NCBI GenBank assembly: GCA_015233295.1 | Contig: JADFYC010000112.1 | Location: 1 to 9,881 of the forward strand | Direction of reading: 5' to 3' | Origin: Deltaproteobacteria bacterium | GTDB taxonomy: Bacteria; Desulfobacterota; JADFXK01 | Length of the DNA: 9,881 nucleotides | Shown here: positions 8,401-9,881 of the stretch, piece after piece | Layout: each line of letters opens with the position of its first letter | Position numbering within the stretch: the stretch's first letter is position 1 | Position numbers and translations under genes: made by a program | The notes under the pieces: generated by a model | What the model was told of the DNA's origin: nothing | Database searches by the model: none | The model's input: the letters and a program-made list of their open reading frames with translations, nothing else

Positions 8401-8908
8401 TGAAATTATAGAGTCCTATTGGCTTACTGCGTTACTGGAACACACCCGCCGGCCTGAAGTGGGGGCTACTGGGGCAAAACTCTTGTACTCGGATCGGACG
8501 GTGCAGCATGCCGGAGTAGTCTTGGGTTTAAGCCACAACGGCGTAGCCGGGCATGTTTATCAAGGTCTCCCCGGAAATAGTCCCGGTTATAACGGATATC
8601 TGAATGTCATCCGGAACTACAGTGCGGTGACCGGCGCTTGTTTAATGACCCGTAAAGCTCTATTTAAAGGATTCGGCGGATTTGAAGAAAGGCTGGGGAT
8701 GGCCTTCCAAGACGTGGATTACTGCCTCCGCCTGCGCGAAGCCGGATACTGGATTGTTTACACTCCTTATGCCTGTCTCATCCACCATGAATCCAAGAGT
8801 CGGGGTCATGTGCCGGACAAGGTAAATGAGAAAGAATATATGTTGATCAGATGGGGCCATATGTTAAAAAACGATCCCTTCTTTAGTCCCAATCTTATGC
8901 CCCATTAG
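5462..8908 (+). CDS. Multi-module glycosyltransferase: GT4-like + coiled coil + GT2 + GT2
   Basis: This is a 1148-residue fusion. Module 1 (about 1-400) is a GT-B protein: KVLIISTMPLRTKDRVITGP is the N-terminal Rossmann start, WPGGIYPWFDG (218-228) opens the donor half, and VDCLWGGKPVICTEGDGLSE (322-341) matches the GT4 nucleotide-sugar site. Residues 400-635 form a linker with a charged helical segment (about 497-540, likely coiled coil) followed by SARGWRALQVYYR. Module 2 (about 637-860) is GT2: FSIVIPAYNT, IVFDDASTKP, MDHDDELPP (DXD-type, 726-734) and SQDYDLVLRFTEK (810-822). Module 3 (about 894-1110) is another GT2: VSIIIPTKNK, IIMDNGSDARTK, FLNNDIEI (975-982) and FQDVDYCLRLREAGYW (1082-1097). 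All key motifs look intact and there is no internal stop. It has no signal peptide or clear membrane spans. GGAG lies just before the ATG inside the preceding gene. It probably adds several successive sugars to a surface glycan; the glycan and sugars are unknown. Confidence 0.92.
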   Translation: MSKVLIISTMPLRTKDRVITGPAIRSLEMARALCQSGHDVVLAEPANRPIEAMTNIDGSGVLDQPPSLQFAHWSDDTLEDICSGKDVCILSHYIAKRFLSKVKNIPTVVDLFDPELFATLACFNLYGRREAFFMDLERVRENIFAALLYGDFFVTANERQKDFLLGMLSALGRIGPGELTDHMFGVIPTGVPSTPPKSTGASFIRGKLIPEDWRIVLWPGGIYPWFDGETAVRAFSIVAKQIERVALVFVGAHNPVSPTFSQDGFKVTKELAESSGLLGRRVFFYDWLPYDDRATMYEESDIVVLTYRDTLETKFSFRTRIVDCLWGGKPVICTEGDGLSELIDKNAAGFKVRPGDPSDVAEKMIHLLENPVLMEDMSRQASLLAGSHFRWEKVIEPLNRFCHHPQSSRARSLSKTESLSGRTLYDFLRHSFLTYYQEVYAEKKMTASSEELSAGPNNREVLNEYRKLDIFHELESGFWKKNVLPAVADQPEHGQVYNDMEELAHKLRRRQQILNDNEAELDLIKLELDKANARTEKIRGTLMQIYSARGWRALQVYYRSKNIILDLVKPFVREAKGIRKHGLKSSLYQAYYRIRHRHSRSEMDPKRKYQQLTEQIACSAETYDEARKDMASFDYYPTFSIVIPAYNTRIVHLRKTLDSILNQIYPYWELIVFDDASTKPHVFDVVSSYAEKDKRIKVGRVENNLGVAEASNRAIALAANEFVCLMDHDDELPPLALFEVAYYLQSHPHADMIYTDEVKINEDGEAIETFFKPDWSPDLILSTMYTVHLGVFRKSILDQIGGFRPEFKISQDYDLVLRFTEKTDRIHHIPKVLYHWRKHSGSISAQAQAVEETNSASIKALTDALARRNIQGKVTVGQFFNFFRVIRRIPDRPLVSIIIPTKNKVNLLDKCLTTLTQKTEYDNYEIIIMDNGSDARTKEYLARLPHRVISYDLPFNYSKINNLGAGQANGDFLLFLNNDIEIIESYWLTALLEHTRRPEVGATGAKLLYSDRTVQHAGVVLGLSHNGVAGHVYQGLPGNSPGYNGYLNVIRNYSAVTGACLMTRKALFKGFGGFEERLGMAFQDVDYCLRLREAGYWIVYTPYACLIHHESKSRGHVPDKVNEKEYMLIRWGHMLKNDPFFSPNLMPH

Positions 8909-8937
8909 GCGGTACCGGTAGTAGCTTCCCGATTCGT

Positions 8938-9105
8938 GGCAATGTTGTTGAATTAAGGGTGCGACGTTGGGATTTCTCTATTCGCTCGAAATGACAAAGA
9001 AGTGGGCTATCGGAATGACGATGTAAATTTGTCATTCCGAGCGAAGCTATGAATTTTATTAGATTCGAAGATGATCCGGCCGTCCCTTAATTCAGCCACA
9101 TTGGC
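8938..9105. repeat. Nested palindromic element (MITE/REP-like, GTCATTCCGAGCGAAG type)
   Basis: Three inverted-repeat layers are visible. The outer arms, 8938-8959 and 9084-9105, match at 19 of 22 bases, with a perfect 11-bp inner part TGAATTAAGGG / CCCTTAATTCA. The middle arms, 8981-8998 (TTCGCTCGAAATGACAAA) and 9028-9045 (TTTGTCATTCCGAGCGAA), match at 17 of 18. The inner arms, TCGGAATGAC at 9010-9019 and GTCATTCCGA at 9031-9040, match perfectly around an 11-nt loop. The right half is thus shared by two alternative hairpins. The GTCATTCCGAGCGAAG core is like a dispersed intergenic repeat I recall from many environmental genomes. No ORF is inside, so it would need an outside transposase if mobile. 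It may also act in RNA as a 3' stability hairpin for the glycosyltransferase transcript. Confidence 0.72.
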
Positions 9106-9231
9106 GATGACCCAAAATGAAAATTAAAAAGTCGACAGCGATCTGATTGTTCTATTTTTAGCCTCCTGGACGTTTTACCAAAACCATATTAGCCTATCCC
9201 CCCAATGCGGTTACGCAAATGCAAGCTGTTG

Positions 9232-9260
9232 TTGACGATGCCTGCCTTTTGTGTTATTTG
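9232..9260 (+). promoter_or_regulatory. Candidate sigma70 promoter for the ferredoxin gene
   Basis: A -35-like TTGACG (9232-9237, 5 of 6 to TTGACA) is separated by 17 nt from a -10-like TATTTG (9255-9260, 4 of 6 to TATAAT). Transcription from about 9267 would leave a leader of roughly 107 nt before the ATG at 9374. Such matches can occur by chance. Confidence 0.35.
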
Positions 9261-9373
9261 GGTTGGGACCGGGCTGAATGACTATTCATTTGTTTGAACT
9301 GCGTCAATGATCACGGGTTTTTTTGGTTAACAGCCGACTGAAAGCCCGTTTGTTAATCCTTAATGGTGATTAT

Positions 9374-9586
9374 ATGGCCAAAGGTAAAGTGCTTTTTCGG
9401 GAAGATAGATGTAAAGGATGCGGCCTGTGCATTCTGGCTTGCTCTAAAAAAATGATTGAGCTCTCAGGCCGATTGAACAACCAGGGCTACAACGTGGCCC
9501 ATGTCCAAACATCAGATGGGTGTACCGGTTGCGCCATGTGCGCCGAAATGTGTCCTGACGTGGTTATTGAGGTCTTTAAAGAGTGA
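9374..9586 (+). CDS. 2[4Fe-4S] ferredoxin, 2-oxoacid:ferredoxin oxidoreductase delta-subunit type
   Basis: This 70-residue iron-sulfur protein begins MAKGKVLFREDRCKGCGLC. The first cluster motif is Cys13, Cys16, Cys19 and Cys23 (CKGCGLCILACS). The second is Cys50, Cys53, Cys56 and Cys60 (CTGCAMCAEMCP). Both are CxxCxxCxxxC and would hold two [4Fe-4S] clusters for low-potential electron transfer in the cytoplasm. The first motif ends in Ser instead of the usual Pro. Size and the start VLFREDRCKGCGLC resemble KorD/VorD delta subunits of 2-oxoglutarate or ketoisovalerate ferredoxin oxidoreductases, which normally sit directly before the alpha-subunit gene. Here no such gene follows within the remaining 295 bp, so it may be a stand-alone ferredoxin. 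The ATG at 9374 is chosen because GGTGA lies 4 nt before it; an in-frame TTG at 9323 would add 17 residues unlike the family. Confidence 0.9.
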   Translation: MAKGKVLFREDRCKGCGLCILACSKKMIELSGRLNNQGYNVAHVQTSDGCTGCAMCAEMCPDVVIEVFKE

Positions 9587-9709
9587 CTTCGTCTTGGTCA
9601 AGCATCTATCCGGTTGGCTGCCCCAATATCATAGAGTATCTAACGACTCGACAAATATTCCCTGACGATTAATGATCTTTTTATCGGTATGACTGTGGGA
9701 TCCGGCCTT

Positions 9710-9881
9710 ATGGTTCGTGACCATTTATCGCCCTTTTTCGGGTGCCTTCGGACTGGCTGCCTAAACCTGATCATCGTCTTGGCCCTGGTCGTCTGTCTTA
9801 GTCCCCTCAGGACGGAAGCCGACAGTAGTCCGCCGTCAGAGCGGATATTAAAGGCCGGAGTGGCCGAACTACCTCCATTCG
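9710..9881 (+). CDS. Secreted protein with a probable family 3 solute-binding domain, 5' part only
   Basis: The frame is open from 9644, after a TAA at 9641-9643, to the window edge. From ATG at 9710 the product begins MVRDHLSPFFGCLRTGCLN, then a hydrophobic core (LIIVLALVVCLSPL), giving a signal peptide, possibly cleaved near TEADS. Next comes ILKAGVAELPPF, the first strand typical of periplasmic family 3 solute-binding domains (LKVGV...PPF). The domain could belong to an ABC-transporter binding protein or to the sensor part of a histidine kinase or diguanylate cyclase; the rest is outside the window. An in-frame ATG at 9689 would add 7 residues but has no Shine-Dalgarno; TGGGA lies before 9710. 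The gap after the ferredoxin is 123 bp, and I see no clear promoter in it. Confidence 0.6.
   Translation, partial: MVRDHLSPFFGCLRTGCLNLIIVLALVVCLSPLRTEADSSPPSERILKAGVAELPPF

Larger units (their letters stand above)
8909..9373. other. Intergenic region (465 bp) between glycosyltransferase and ferredoxin
   Basis: No convincing coding sequence lies here. It is more AT-rich in its middle than the genes around it. It holds the nested palindromic element (8938-9105) and a candidate promoter (9232-9260). A short TGAAT/ATTCA hairpin near 9274-9287 is followed by a few T residues, too weak to call a terminator. A T7 run near 9318-9324 has no GC-rich stem before it. Confidence 0.55.

Noticed and set aside
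9323..9373. TTG at 9323 as an upstream start of the ferredoxin
   Set aside because: It would add 17 residues unlike this ferredoxin family, and ATG at 9374 has a ribosome site and gives the usual 70-residue length.
1..9881. CRISPR array, transposase, phage or toxin-antitoxin genes
   Set aside because: I looked for regularly spaced direct repeats and for typical domains on both strands and saw none.

Overview
The window looks like chromosomal DNA of a Gram-negative, probably anaerobic bacterium. I favour a deltaproteobacterial lineage (Desulfobacterota and relatives). The reasons are the order rpsA then sppA, a stand-alone 2-oxoacid-oxidoreductase-type 2[4Fe-4S] ferredoxin, intermediate GC content, and intergenic palindromes of the GTCATTCCGAGCGAAG type. 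The lineage is an inference; no rRNA or other taxonomic marker lies in the window. All seven recognised genes are on the + strand.

Layout. Positions 1-248 hold the C-terminal end of a ribosomal protein S1-like gene. A 330-bp gap follows, holding an imperfect 19-bp inverted repeat. Next come a short-form SppA signal peptide peptidase (579-1478, TTG start), an ATP-grasp ligase-like protein (1619-2374, start uncertain), and an RNase II/R-family exoribonuclease (2509-4494). The RNase is followed after 11 bp by a GT2 glycosyltransferase (4506-5465). That gene overlaps by 4 bp a 1148-residue protein (5462-8908) carrying a GT4-like module, a coiled coil and two GT2 modules. Then comes a 465-bp non-coding stretch with a nested palindromic element (8938-9105) and a candidate sigma70 promoter (9232-9260), a small ferredoxin (9374-9586), and the start of a secreted protein that looks like a family 3 solute-binding domain (from 9710 to the window edge).

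How the genes fit together. The RNase and the two glycosyltransferase genes are packed tightly enough to be one transcription and translation unit. The glycosyltransferases probably build a surface glycan such as O-antigen, capsule or a glycoprotein glycan, with four predicted transferase modules in two polypeptides. The RNase and ATP-grasp proteins have no obvious link to that job. I see no CRISPR array, transposase, phage gene, toxin-antitoxin pair or tRNA/rRNA gene. The most unusual things here are the multi-module glycosyltransferase, the divergent RNase joined to it, and the two palindromic intergenic elements. I found no clear evidence of a wholly new system.
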